DNA from: Synchiropus splendidus
Taxonomy: Eukaryota; Chordata; Actinopteri; Syngnathiformes; Callionymidae
NCBI RefSeq assembly: GCF_027744825.2
Contig: NC_071350.1
Span: forward strand, 496,001 to 560,000
Length of the DNA: 64,000 nt
Direction: 5' to 3'
Under the pieces are notes generated by a model, which saw only the letters and a list, made by a program, of their open reading frames with translations, did no database searches and was not told the DNA's origin. Both the position numbers and the translations under genes were made by a program. Every line of letters begins with the position of its first letter. The first letter of the stretch is position 1. Below, piece after piece: positions 10,501-22,748 of the stretch.

Positions 10501-13500
10501 CCAAAGTTATTAACACTTTTATGTTTGGCGTTCCGAAACCCACCTTATCTCAGGCTGAAAAGCGTTTTTGTGCATTGTGCCCTAACTTTTCAGGGAAGCT
10601 TCAGAACATGAAATTTTAACCTCCCACTATAGCAAAAAGGGTCTTTCTAGTAGTTGCACATCAAATCTAAACTGTCTGAAGTGTTTTTCCAAAGTTATTA
10701 ACACTTTTATGTTTGGCGTTCCGAAACCCACCTTATCTCAGGCTGAAAAGCGTTTTTGTGCATTGTGCCATAACTTTTCAGGGAAGCTTCAGAACATGAA
10801 ATTTTAACCTCCCACTATAGCAGAAAGGGTCTTTCTAGTAGTTGCACATCAAATCTAAACTGTCTGAAGTGTTTTTCCAAAGTTATCAACACTTTTATGT
10901 TTGGCGTTCCGAAACCCACCTTATCTCAGGCTGAAAAGCGTTTTTACGCATTGTGCCATAACTTTTCAGGGAAGCTTCAGAACATGAAATTTTAACCTCC
11001 CACTATAGCAGAAAGGGTCTTTCTAGTAGGTGCACATCAAATCTAAGCTGTCTGAAGTGTTTTTCGAAAGTTATCAACACTTTTATGTTTGGCGTTCCGA
11101 AACCCACCTTATCTCAGGCTGAAAAGCGTTTTTGTGCATTGTGCCATAACTTTTCAGGGAAGCTTCAGAACATGAAATTTTAACCTCCCACTATAGCAGA
11201 AAGGGTCTTTCTAGTAATTGCACATCAAATCTAAGCTGTCTGAAGTGTTTTTCAAAAGTTATCAACACTTTTATGTTTGGCGTTCCGAAACCCACCTTAT
11301 CTCAGGCTGAAAGGCGTTTTTACGCATTGTGCCATAACTTTTCAGGGAAGCTTCAGAACATGAAATTTTAACCTCCCACTATAGCAGAAAGGGTCTTTCT
11401 AGTAGGTGCACATCAAATCTAAGCTCTCTGAAGTGTTTTTCGAAAGTTATCAACACTTTTATGTTTGGCGTTCCGAAACCCACCTTATCTCAGGCTGAAA
11501 AGCGTTTTGGTGCATTGTGCCATAACTTTTCAGGGAAGCTTCAGAACATGAAATTTTAACCTCCCACTATAGCAGAAAGGGTCTTTCTAGTAGTTGCACA
11601 TCAAATCTAAACTGTCTGAAGTGTTTTTCCAAAGTTATCAACACTTTTATGTTTGGCGTTCCGAAACCCACCTTATCTCAGGCTGAAAAGCGTTTTTGTG
11701 CATTGTGCCATAACTTTTCAGGGAAGCTTCAGAACATGAAATTTTAACCTCCCACTATAGCAGAAAGGGTCTTTCTAGTAGTTGCACATCAAATCTAAGC
11801 TGTCTGAAGTGTTTTTCAAAAGTTATCAACACTTTTATGTTTGGCGTTCCGAAACCCACCTTATCTCAGGCTGAAAAGGGTTTTTGTGCATTGTGCCATA
11901 ACTTTTCAGGGAAGCTTCAGAACATGAAATTTTAACCTCCCACTATAGCAGAAAGGGTCTTTCTAGTAGTTGCACATCAAATCTAAGCTGTCTGAAGTGT
12001 TTTTCAAAAGTTATCAACACTTTTATGTTTGGCGTTCTGAAACCCACCTTATCTCAGGCTGAAAAGCGTTTTTGTGCATTGTGCCATAACTTTTCAGGAA
12101 AGCTTCAGAACATGAAATTTTAACCTCCCACTATAGCAGAAAGGGTCTTTCTAGTAGTTGCACATCAAATCTAAACTGTCCGAAGTGTTTTTCCAAAGTT
12201 ATCAACACTTTTATGTTTGGCGTTCCGAAACCCACCTTATCTCAGGCTGAAAAGCGTTTTTACGCATTGTGCCATAACTTTTCAGGGAAGCTTCAGAACA
12301 TGAAATTTTAACCTCCCACTATAGCAGAAAGGGTCTTTCTAGTAGGTGCACATCAAATCTAAGCTCTCTGAAGTGTTTTTCGAAAGTTATCAACACTTTT
12401 ATGTTTGGCGTTCCGAAACCCACCTTATCTCAGGCTGAAAAGCGTTTTTGTGCATTGTGCCATAACTTTTCAGGGAAGCTTCAGAACATGAAATTTTAAC
12501 CTCCCACTATAGCAGAAAGGGTCTTTCTAGTAGGTGCACATCAAATCTAAGCTGTCTGAAGTGTTTTTCGAAAGTTATCAACACTTTTATGTTTGGCGTT
12601 CCGAAACCCACCTTATCTCAGGCTGAAAGGCGTTTTTACGCATTGTGCCATAACTTTTCAGGGAAGCTTCAGAACATGAAATTTTAACCTCCCACTATAG
12701 CAGAAAGGGTCTTTCTAGTAGGTGCACATCAAATCTAAGCTCTCTGAAGTGTTTTTCGAAAGTTATCAACACTTTTATGTTTGGCGTTCCGAAACCCACC
12801 TTATCTCAGGCTGAAAAGCGTTTTGGTGCATTGTGCCATAACTTTTCAGGGAAGCTTCAGAACATGAAATTTTAACCTCCCACTATAGCAGAAAGGGTCT
12901 TTCTAGTAGTTGCACATCAAATCTAAACTGTCTGAAGTGTTTTTCCAAAGTTATCAACACTTTTATGTTTGGCGTTCCGAAACCCACCTTATCTCAGGCT
13001 GAAAAGCGTTTTTGTGCATTGTGCCATAACTTTTCAGGGAAGCTTCAGAACATGAAATTTTAACCTCCCACTATAGCAGAAAGGGTCTTTCTAGTAGTTG
13101 CACATCAAATCTAAGCTGTCTGAAGTGTTTTTCAAAAGTTATCAACACTTTTATGTTTGGCGTTCCGAAACCCACCTTATCTCAGGCTGAAAAGGGTTTT
13201 TGTGCATTGTGCCATAACTTTTCAGGGAAGCTTCAGAACATGAAATTTTAACCTCCCACTATAGCAGAAAGGGTCTTTCTAGTAGTTGCACATCAAATCT
13301 AAGCTGTCTGAAGTGTTTTTCAAAAGTTATCAACACTTTTATGTTTGGCGTTCCGAAACCCACCTTATCTCAGGCTGAAAAGCGTTTTTGTGCATTGTGC
13401 CATAACTTTTCAGGAAAGCTTCAGAACATGAAATTTTAACCTCCCACTATAGCAGAAAGGGTCTTTCTAGTAGTTGCACATCAAATCTAAACTGTCCGAA

Positions 13501-14100
13501 GTGTTTTTCCAAAGTTATCAACACTTTTATGTTTGGCGTTCCGAAACCCACCTTATCTCAGGCTGAAAAGCGTTTTTACGCATTGTGCCATAACTTTTCA
13601 GGGAAGCTTCAGAACATGAAATTTTAACCTCCCACTATAGCAGAAAGGGTCTTTCTAGTAGGTGCACATCAAATCTAAGCTCTCTGAAGTGTTTTTCGAA
13701 AGTTATCAACACTTTTATGTTTGGCGTTCCGAAACCCACCTTATCTCAGGCTGAAAAGCGTTTTTGTGCATTGTGCCATAACTTTTCAGGGAAGCTTCAG
13801 AACATGAAATTTTAACCTCCCACTATAGCAGAAAGGGTCTTTCTAGTAGTTGCACATCAAATCTAAACTGTCTGAAGTGTTTTTCCAAAGTTATTAACAC
13901 TTTTATGTTTTGCGTTCCGAAACCCACCTTATCTCAGGCTGAAAAGCGTTTTTGTGCATTGTGCCATAACTTTTCAGGGAAGCTTCAGAACATGAAATTT
14001 TAACCTCCCACTATAGCAGAAAGGGTCTTTCTAGTAGTTGCACATCAAATCTAAACTGTCTGAAGTGTTTTTCCAAAGTTATCAACACTTTTATGTTTGG

Positions 14101-14852
14101 CGTTCCGAAACCCACCTTATCTCAGGCTGAAAAGCGTTTTTGTCCATTGTGCCATAACTTTTCAGGGAAGCTTCAGAACATGAAATTTTAACCTCCCACT
14201 ATAGCAAAAAGGGTCTTTCTAGTAGTTGCACATCAAATCTAAGCTGTCTGAAGTGTTTTTCAAAAGTTATCAACACTTTTATGTTTGGCGTTCCGAAACC
14301 CACCTTATCTCAGGCTGAAAAGCGTTTTTGTGCATTGTGCCATAACTTTTCAGGGAAGCTTCAGAACATGAAATTTTAACCTCCCACTATAGCAGAAAGG
14401 GTCTTTCTAGTAGTTGCACATCAAATCTAAACTGTCTGAAGTGTTTTTCCAAAGTTATCAACACTTTTATGTTTGGCGTTCCGAAACCCACCTTATCTCA
14501 GGCTGAAAAGCGTTTTTGTGCATTGTGCCATAACTTTTCAGGGAAGCTTCAGAACATGAAATTTTAACCTCCCACTATAGCAGAAAGGGTCTTTCTAGTA
14601 GTTGCACATCAAATCTAAGCTGTCTGAAGTGTTTTTCAAAAGTTATCAACACTTTTATGTTTTGCGTTCCGAAACCCACCTTATCTCAGGCTGAAAAGCG
14701 TTTTTGTGCATTGTGACATAACTTTTCAGGGAAGCTTCAGAACATGAAATTTTAACCTCCCACTATAGCAGAAAGGGTCTTTCTAGTAGTTGCACATCAA
14801 ATCTAAACTGTCTGAAGTGTTTTTCCAAAGTTATCAACACTTTTATGTTTGG
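14101..14852 (+). repeat. 4-monomer tandem duplication, copy 1
   Basis: The order is alpha with 'agcaaaaagg', beta, alpha, beta. The block repeats at 14853-15604, and the 'agcaaaaagg' marker (14205 and 14957) is exactly 752 bp apart. Private changes in this copy are 'tgtccattg' in the first monomer and 'gtgacataac' in the last. The block replaces 6205-6768 of macro-unit I. Confidence 0.8.
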
Positions 14853-15604
14853 CGTTCCGAAACCCACCTTATCTCAGGCTGAAAAGCGTTTTTGTGCATT
14901 GTGCCATAACTTTTCAGGGAAGCTTCAGAACATGAAATTTTAACCTCCCACTATAGCAAAAAGGGTCTTTCTAGTAGTTGCACATCAAATCTAAGCTGTC
15001 TGAAGTGTTTTTCAAAAGTTATCAACACTTTTATGTTTGGCGTTCCGAAACCCACCTTATCTCAGGCTGAAAAGCGTTTTTGTGCATTGTGCCATAACTT
15101 TTCAGGGAAGCTTCAGAACATGAAATTTTAACCTCCCACTATAGCAGAAAGGGTCTTTCTAGTAGTTGCACATCAAATCTAAACTGTCTGAAGTGTTTTT
15201 CCAAAGTTATCAACACTTTTATGTTTGGCGTTCCGAAACCCACCTTATCTCAGGCTGAAAAGCGTTTTTGTGCATTGTGCCATAACTTTTCAGGGAAGCT
15301 TCAGAACATGAAATTTTAACCTCCCACTATAGCAGAAAGGGTCTTTCTAGTAGTTGCACATCAAATCTAAGCTGTCTGAAGTGTTTTTCAAAAGTTATCA
15401 ACACTTTTATGTTTGGCGTTCCTAAACCCACCTTATCTCAGGCTGAAAAGCGTTTTTGTGCATTGTGCCATAACTTTTCAGGAAAGCTTCAGAACATGAA
15501 ATTTTAACCTCCCAATATAGCAGAAAGGGTCTTTCTAGTAGTTGCACATCAAATCTAAACTGTCTGAAGTGTTTTTCCAAAGTTATCAACACTTTTATGT
15601 TTGG
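14853..15604 (+). repeat. 4-monomer tandem duplication, copy 2
   Basis: This is the second copy of 14101-14852. Its last monomer (15417) carries 'cgttcctaaa' and 'cccaatatag', and it also begins the match to macro-unit I at 6769. The junction therefore overlaps two duplication events. Confidence 0.75.
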
Positions 15605-17860
15605 CGTTCCGAAACCCACCTTATCTCAGGCTGAAAAGCGTTTTTGTGCATTGTGCCATAACTTTTCAGGGAAGCTTCAGAACATGAAATTTTAACCTCC
15701 CACTATAGCAGAAAGGGTCTTTCTAGTAGTTGCACATCAAATCTAAGCTGTCTGAAGTGTTTTTCAAAAGTTATCAACATTTGTATGTTTGGCATTCCGA
15801 AACCCACCTTATCTCAGGCTGAAAAGCGTTTTTGTGCATTGTGCCATAACTTTTCAGGAAAGCTTCAGAACATGAAATTTTAACCTCCCACTATAGCAGA
15901 AAGGGTCTTTCTAGTAGTTGCACATCAAATCTAAACTGTCCGAAGTGTTTTTCCAAAGTTATCAACACTTTTATGTTTGGCGTTCCGAAACCCACCTTAT
16001 CTCAGGCTGAAAAGCGTTTTGACGCATTGTGCCATAACTTTTCAGGGAAGCTTCAGAACATGAAATTTTAACCTCCCACTATAGCAGAAAGGGTCTTTCT
16101 AGTAGGTGCACATCAAATCTAAGCTCTCTGAAGTGTTTTTCGAAAGTTATCAACACTTTTATGTTTGGCGTTCCGAAACCCACCTTATCTCAGGCTGAAA
16201 AGCGTTTTTGTGCATTGTGCCATAACTTTTCAGGGAAGCTTCAGAACATGAAATTTTAACCTGCCACTATAGCAGAAAGGGTCTTTCTAGTAGTTGCACA
16301 TCAAATCTAAACTGTCTGAAGTGTTTTTCCAAAGTTATTAACACTTTTATGTTTGGCGTTCCGAAACCCACCTTATCTCAGGCTGAAAAGCGTTTTTGTG
16401 CATTGTGCCATAACTTTTCAGGGAAGCTTCAGAACATGAAATTTTAACCTCCCACTATAGCAGAAAGGGTCTTTCTAGTAGTTGCACATCAAATCTAAAC
16501 TGTCTGAAGTGTTTTTCCAAAGTTATCAACACTTTTATGTTTGGCGTTCCGAAACCCACCTTATCTCAGGCTGAAAAGCGTTTTTGTGCATTGTGCCATA
16601 ACTTTTCAGGGAAGCTTCAGAACATGAAATTTTAACCTCCCACTATAGCAGAAAGGGTCTTTCTAGTAGTTGCACATCAAATCTAAGCTGTCTGAAGTGT
16701 TTTTCAAAAGTTATCAACACTTTTATGTTTGGCGTTCCGAAACCCACCTTATCTCAGGCTGAAAAGCGTTTTTGTGCATTGTGCCATAACTTTTCAGGAA
16801 AGCTTCAGAACATGAAATTTTAACCTCCCACTATAGCAGAAAGGGTCTTTCTAGTAGTTGCACATCAAATCTAAACTGTCTGAAGTGTTTTTCCAAAGTT
16901 ATCAACACTTTTATGTTTGGCGTTCCGAAACCCACCTTATCTCAGGCTGAAAAGCGTTTTTGTGCATTGTGCCATAACTTTTCAGGAAAGCTTCAGAACA
17001 TGAAATTTTAACCTCCCACTATAGCAGAAAGGGTCTTTCTAGTAGTTGCACATCAAATCTAAACTGTCTGAAGTGTTTTTCCAAAGTTATCAACACTTTT
17101 ATGTTTGGCGTTCCGAAACCCACCTTATCTCAGGCTGAAAAGCGTTTTTGTGCATTGTGCCATAACTTTTCAGGGAAGCTTCAGAACATGAAATTTTAAC
17201 CTCCCACTATAGCAGAAAGGGTCTTTCTAGTAGTTGCACATCAAATCTAAACTGTCTGAAGTGTTTTTCCAAAGTTATCAACACTTTTATGTTTGGCGTT
17301 CCGAAACCCACCTTATCTCAGGCTGAAAAGCGTTTTTGTGCATTGTGCCATAACTTTACAGGGAAGCTTCAGAACATGAAATTTTAACCTCCCACTATAG
17401 CAGAAAGGGTCTTTCTAGTAGTTGCACATCAAATCTAAGCTGTCTGAAGTGTTTTTCAAAAGTTATCAACACTTTTATGTTTGGCGTTCCGAAACTCACC
17501 TTATCTCAGGCTGAAAAGCGTTTTTGTGCATTGTGCCATAACTTTTCAGGAAAGCTTCAGAACATGAAATTTTAACCTCCCACTATAGCAGAAAGGGTCT
17601 TTCTAGTAGTTGCACATCAAATCTAAACTGTCTGAAGTGTTTTTCCAAAGTTATCAACACTTTTATGTTTGGCGTTCCGAAACCCACCTTATCTCAGGCT
17701 GAAAAGCGTTTTTACGCATTGTGCCATAACTTTTCAGAGAAGCTTCAGAACATGAAATTTTAACCTCCCACTATAGCAGAAAGGGTCTTTCTAGTAGGTG
17801 CACATCAAATCTAAGCTCTCTGAAGTGTTTTTCGAAAGTTATCAACACTTTTATGTTTGG

Positions 17861-20680
17861 CGTTCCGAAACCCACCTTATCTCAGGCTGAAAAGCGTTTT
17901 TGTGCATTGTGCCATAACTTTTCAGGAAAGCTTCAGAACATGAAATTTTAACCTCCCACTATAGCAGAAAGGGTCTTTCTAGTAGTTGCACATCAAATCT
18001 AAGCTGTCTGAAGTGTTTTTCAAAAGTTATCAACACTTTTATGTTTGGCGTTCCGAAACCCACCTTATCTCAGGCTGAAAAGCGTTTTTGTGCATTGTGC
18101 CATAACTTTTCAGGAAAGCTTCAGAACATGAAATTTTAACCTCCCACTATAGCAGAAAGGGTCTTTCTAGTAGTTGCACATCAAATCTAAACTGTCCGAA
18201 GTGTTTTTCCAAAGTTATCAACACTTTTATGTTTGGCGTTCCGAAACCCACCTTATCTCAGGCTGAAAAGCGTTTTTACGCATTGTGCCATAACTTTTCA
18301 GGGAAGCTTCAGAACATGAAATTTTAACCTCCCACTATAGCAGAAAGGGTCTTTCTAGTAGGTGCACATCAAATCTGAGCTCTCTGAAGTGTTTTTCGAA
18401 AGTTATCAACACTTTTATGTTTGGCGTTCCGAAACCCACCTTATCTCAGGCTGAAAAGCGTTTTTGTGCATTGTGCCATAACTTTTCAGGAAAGCTTCAG
18501 AACATGAAATTTTAACCTCCCACTATAGCAGAAAGGGTCTTTCTAGTAGTTGCACATCAAATCTAAACTGTCTGAAGTGTTTTTCCAAAGTTATTAACAC
18601 TTTTATGTTTGGCGTTCCGAAACCCACCTTATCTCAGGCTGAAAAGCGTTTTTACGCATTGTGCCATAACTTTTCAGGGAAGCTTCAGAACATGAAATTT
18701 TAACCTCCCACTATAGCAGAAAGGGTCTTTCTAGTAGGTGCACATCAAATCTAAGCTCTCTGAAGTGTTTTTCGAAAGTTATCAACACTTTTATGTTTGG
18801 CGTTCCGAAACCCACCTTATCTCAGGCTGAAAAGCGTTTTTGTGCATTGTGCCATAACTTTTCAGGAAAGCTTCAGAACATGAAATTTTAACCTCCCACT
18901 ATAGCAGAAAGGGTCTTTCTAGTAGTTGCACATCAAATCTAAACTGTCTGAAGTGTTTTTCCAAAGTTATCAACACTTTTATGTTTGGCGTTCCGAAACC
19001 CACCTTATCTCAGGCTGAAAAGCGTTTTTGCGCATTGTGCCATAACTTTTCAGGGAAGCTTCAGAACATGAAATTTTAACCTCCCACTATAGCAGAAAGG
19101 GTCTTTCTAGTAGGTGCACATCAAATCTAAGCTGTCTGAAGTGTTTTTCCAAAGTTATTAACACTTTTATGTTTGGCGTTCCGAAACCCACCTTATCTCA
19201 GGCTGAAAAGCGTTTTTGTGCATTGTGCCATAACTTTTCAGGGAAGCTTCAGAACATGAAATTTTAACCTCCCACTATAGCAGAAAGGGTCTTTCTAGTA
19301 GTTGCACATCAAATCTAAACTGTCTGAAGTGTTTTTCCAAAGTTATCAACACTTTTATGTTTGGCGTTCCGAAACCCACCTTATCTCAGGCTGAAAGGCG
19401 TTTTTACGCATTGTGCCATAGCTTTTCAGGGAAGCTTCAGAACATGAAATTTTAACCTCCCACTATAGCAGAAAGGGTCTTTCTAGTAGGTGCACATCAA
19501 ATCTAAGCTCTCTGAAGTGTTTTTCGAAAGTTATCAACACTTTTATGTTTGGCGTTCCGAAACCCACCTTATCTCAGGCTGAAAAGCGTTTTGGTGCATT
19601 GTGCCATAACTTTTCAGGGAAGCTTCAGAACATGAAATTTTAACCTCCCACTATAGCAGAAAGGGTCTTTCTAGTAGTTGCACATCAAATCTAAACTGTC
19701 TGAAGTGTTTTTCCAAAGTTATCAACACTTTTATGTTTGGCGTTCCGAAACCCACCTTATCTCAGGCTGAAAAGCGTTTTTGTGCATTGTGCCATAACTT
19801 TTCAGGGAAGCTTCAGAACATGAAATTTTAACCTCCCACTATAGCAGAAAGGGTCTTTCTAGTAGTTGCACATCAAATCTAAGCTGTCTGAAGTGTTTTT
19901 CAAAAGTTATCAACACTTTTATGTTTGGCGTTCCGAAACCCACCTTATCTCAGGCTGAAAAGCGTTTTTGTGCATTGTGCCATAACTTTTCAGGAAAGCT
20001 TCAGAACATGAAATTTTAACCTCCCACTATAGCAGAAAGGGTCTTTCTAGTAGTTGCACATCAAATCTAAACTGTCTGAAGTGTTTTTCCAAAGTTATCA
20101 ACACTTTTATGTTTGGCGTTCCGAAACCCACCTTATCTCAGGCTGAAAAGCGTTTTTGTGCATTGTGCCATAACTTTTCAGGGAAGCTTCAGAACATGAA
20201 ATTTTAACCTCCCACTATAGCAGAAAGGGTCTTTCTAGTAGTTGCACATCAAATCTAAGCTGTCTGAAGTGTTTTTCAAAAGTTATCAACACTTTTATGT
20301 TTGGCGTTCCGAAACCCACCTTATCTCAGGCTGAAAAGCGTTTTTGTGCATTGTGCCATAACTTTTCAGGAAAGCTTCAGAACATGAAATTTTAACCTCC
20401 CACTATAGCAGAAAGGGTCTTTCTAGTAGTTGCACATCAAATCTAAACTGTCTGAAGTGTTTTTCCAAAGTTATCAACACTTTTATGTTTGGCGTTCCGA
20501 AACCCACCTTATCTCAGGCTGAAAAGCGTTTTTACGCATTGTGCCATAACTTTTCAGGGAAGCTTCAGAACATGAAATTTTAACCTCCCACTATAGCAGA
20601 AACGGTCTTTCTAGTAGGTGCACATCAAATCTAAGCTCTCTGAAGTGTTTTTCGAAAGTTATCAACACTTTTATGTTTGG
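17861..20680 (+). repeat. Partial, decayed third macro-unit
   Basis: This stretch starts with an alpha/A67 monomer like those at 1 and 9401. It has the 'gaaaggcg' gamma, 'gttttggtg' beta and alpha run at 19365-19928, which matches 1881-2444. It ends with a gamma monomer carrying 'aacggtc' at 20601, which is shared with 9321. Many intermediate monomers of units I and II are missing or replaced. The monomer at 18989 has a unique 'tttttgcgc', intermediate between the GT and AC states. The call rests on a handful of shared variants, so boundaries are approximate. Confidence 0.55.
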
Positions 20681-21808
20681 CGTTCCGAAACCCACCTTAT
20701 CTCAGGCTGAAAAGCGTTTTTGTGCATTGTGCCATAACTTTTCAGGGAAGCTTCAGAACATGAAATTTTAACCTCCCACTATAGCAGAAAGGGTCTTTCT
20801 AGTAGTTGCACATCAAATCTAAACTGTCTGAAGTGTTTTTCCAAAGTTATCAACACTTTTATGTTTGGCGTTCCGAAACCCACCTTATCTCAGGCTGAAA
20901 AGCGTTTTTGTGCATTGTGCCATAACTTTTCAGGGAAGCTTCAGAACATGAAATTTTAACCTCCCACTATAGCAGAAAGGGTCTTTCTAGTAGTTGCACA
21001 TCAAATCTAAGCTGTCTGAAGTGTTTTTCAAAAGTTATCAACACTTTTATGTTTGGCGTTCCGAAACCCACCTTATCTCAGGCTGAAAAGCGTTTTTGTG
21101 CATTGTGCCATAACTTTTCAGGAAAGCTTCAGAACATGAAATTTTAACCTCCCACTATAGCAGAAAGGGTCTTTCTAGTAGTTGCACATCAAATCTAAAC
21201 TGTCTGAAGTGTTTTTCCAAAGTTATCAACACTTTTATGTTTGGCGTTCCGAAACCCACCTTATCTCAGGCTGAAAAGCGTTTTTGTGCATTGTGCCATA
21301 ACTTTTCAGGGAAGCTTCAGAACATGAAATTTTAACCTCCCACTATAGCAGAAAGGGTCTTTCTAGTAGTTGCACATCAAATCTAAGCTGTCTGAAGTGT
21401 TTTTCAAAAGTTATCAACACTTTTATGTTTGGCGTTCCGAAACCCACCTTATCTCAGGCTGAAAAGCGTTTTTGTGCATTGTGCCATAACTTTTTAGGAA
21501 AGCTTCAGAACATGAAATTTTAACCTCCCACTATAGCAGAAAGGGTCTTTCTAGTAGTTGCACATCAAATCTAACCTGTCTGAAGTGTTTTTCCAAAGTT
21601 ATCAACACTTTTATGTTTGGCGTTCCGAAACCCACCTTATCTCAGGCTGAAAAGCGTTTTTACGCATTGTGCCATAACTTTTCAGGGAAGCTTCAGAACA
21701 TCAAATTTTAACCTCCCACTATAGCAGAAAGGGTCTTTCTAGTAGGTGCACATCAAATCTAAGCTCTCTGAAGTGTTTTTCGAAAGTTATCAACACTTTT
21801 ATGTTTGG

Positions 21809-22748
21809 CGTTCCGAAACCCACCTTATCTCAGGCTGAAAAGCGTTTTTGTGCATTGTGCCATAACTTTTCAGGGAAGCTTCAGAACATGAAATTTTAAC
21901 CTCCCACTATAGCAGAAAGGGTCTTTCTAGTAGTTGCACATCAAATCTAAACTGTCTGAAGTGTTTTTCCAAAGTTATTAACACTTTTATGTTTGGCGTT
22001 CCGAAACCCACCTTATCTCAGGCTGAAAAGCGTTTTTGTGCATTGTGCCATAACTTTTCAGGGAAGCTTCAGAACATGAAATTTTAACCTCCCACTATAG
22101 CAGAAAGGGTCTTTCTAGTAGTTGCACATCAAATCTAAACTGTCTGAAGTGTTTTTCCAAAGTTATCAACACTTTTATGTTTGGCGTTCCGAAACCCACC
22201 TTATCTCAGGCTGAAAAGCGTTTTTGTGCATTGTGCCATAACTTTTCAGGGAAGCTTCAGAACATGAAATTTTAACCTCCCACTATAGCAGAAAGGGTCT
22301 TTCTAGTAGTTGCACATCAAATCTAAGCTGTCTGAAGTGTTTTTCAAAAGTTATCAACACTTTTATGTTTGGCGTTCCGAAACCCACCTTATCTCAGGCT
22401 GAAAAGCGTTTTTGTGCATTGTGCCATAACTTTTCAGGAAAGCTTCAGAACATGAAATTTTAACCTCCCACTATAGCAGAAAGGGTCTTTCTAGTAGTTG
22501 CACATCAAATCTAAACTGTCTGAAGTGTTTTTCCAAAGTTATCAACACTTTTATGTTTGGCGTTCCGAAACCCACCTTATCTCAGGCTGAAAAGCGTTTT
22601 TACGCATTGTGCCATAACTTTTCAGGGAAGCTTCAGAACATGAAATTTTAACCTCCCACTATAGCAGAAAGGGTCTTTCTAGTAGGTGCACATCAAATCT
22701 AAGCTCTCTGAAGTGTTTTTCGAAAGTTATCAACACTTTCATGTTTGG
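21809..22748 (+). repeat. Five-monomer higher-order unit (940 bp), copy b
   Basis: The order is the same: beta-T171, beta, alpha, beta-A67, gamma. It is preceded by a gamma monomer at 21621. The gamma member ends with a private 'ctttcatg'. A truncated version without the gamma member lies at 24629-25380. Confidence 0.75.

Larger units (their letters stand above)
9401..17860 (+). repeat. Macro-unit II, 45 monomers
   Basis: This is the tandem partner of 1-9400. It aligns in order: 9401-12596 with 1-3196, 12597-13348 with 3385-4136, 13349-14100 with 5453-6204, and 15417-18048 with 6769-9588. Relative to unit I it lacks the monomer at 3197 and the seven monomers at 4137-5452. It carries its own 4-monomer duplication at 14101-15604 and lacks one of the beta monomers near 8.3-8.6 kb. 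Differences in the best-matching part are few (547/9947, 1182/10582, 1246/10646 and 2654/12054), so the duplication is recent but not identical. That argues against a simple assembly duplicate. Confidence 0.85.

Noticed and set aside
9401..14100. False assembly duplication of 1-6204
   Set aside because: The copies differ by point substitutions (547/9947, 1182/10582, 1246/10646, 2654/12054) and by whole-monomer gains and losses, which a duplicated contig would not show. Read support was not available, so this is not absolute.
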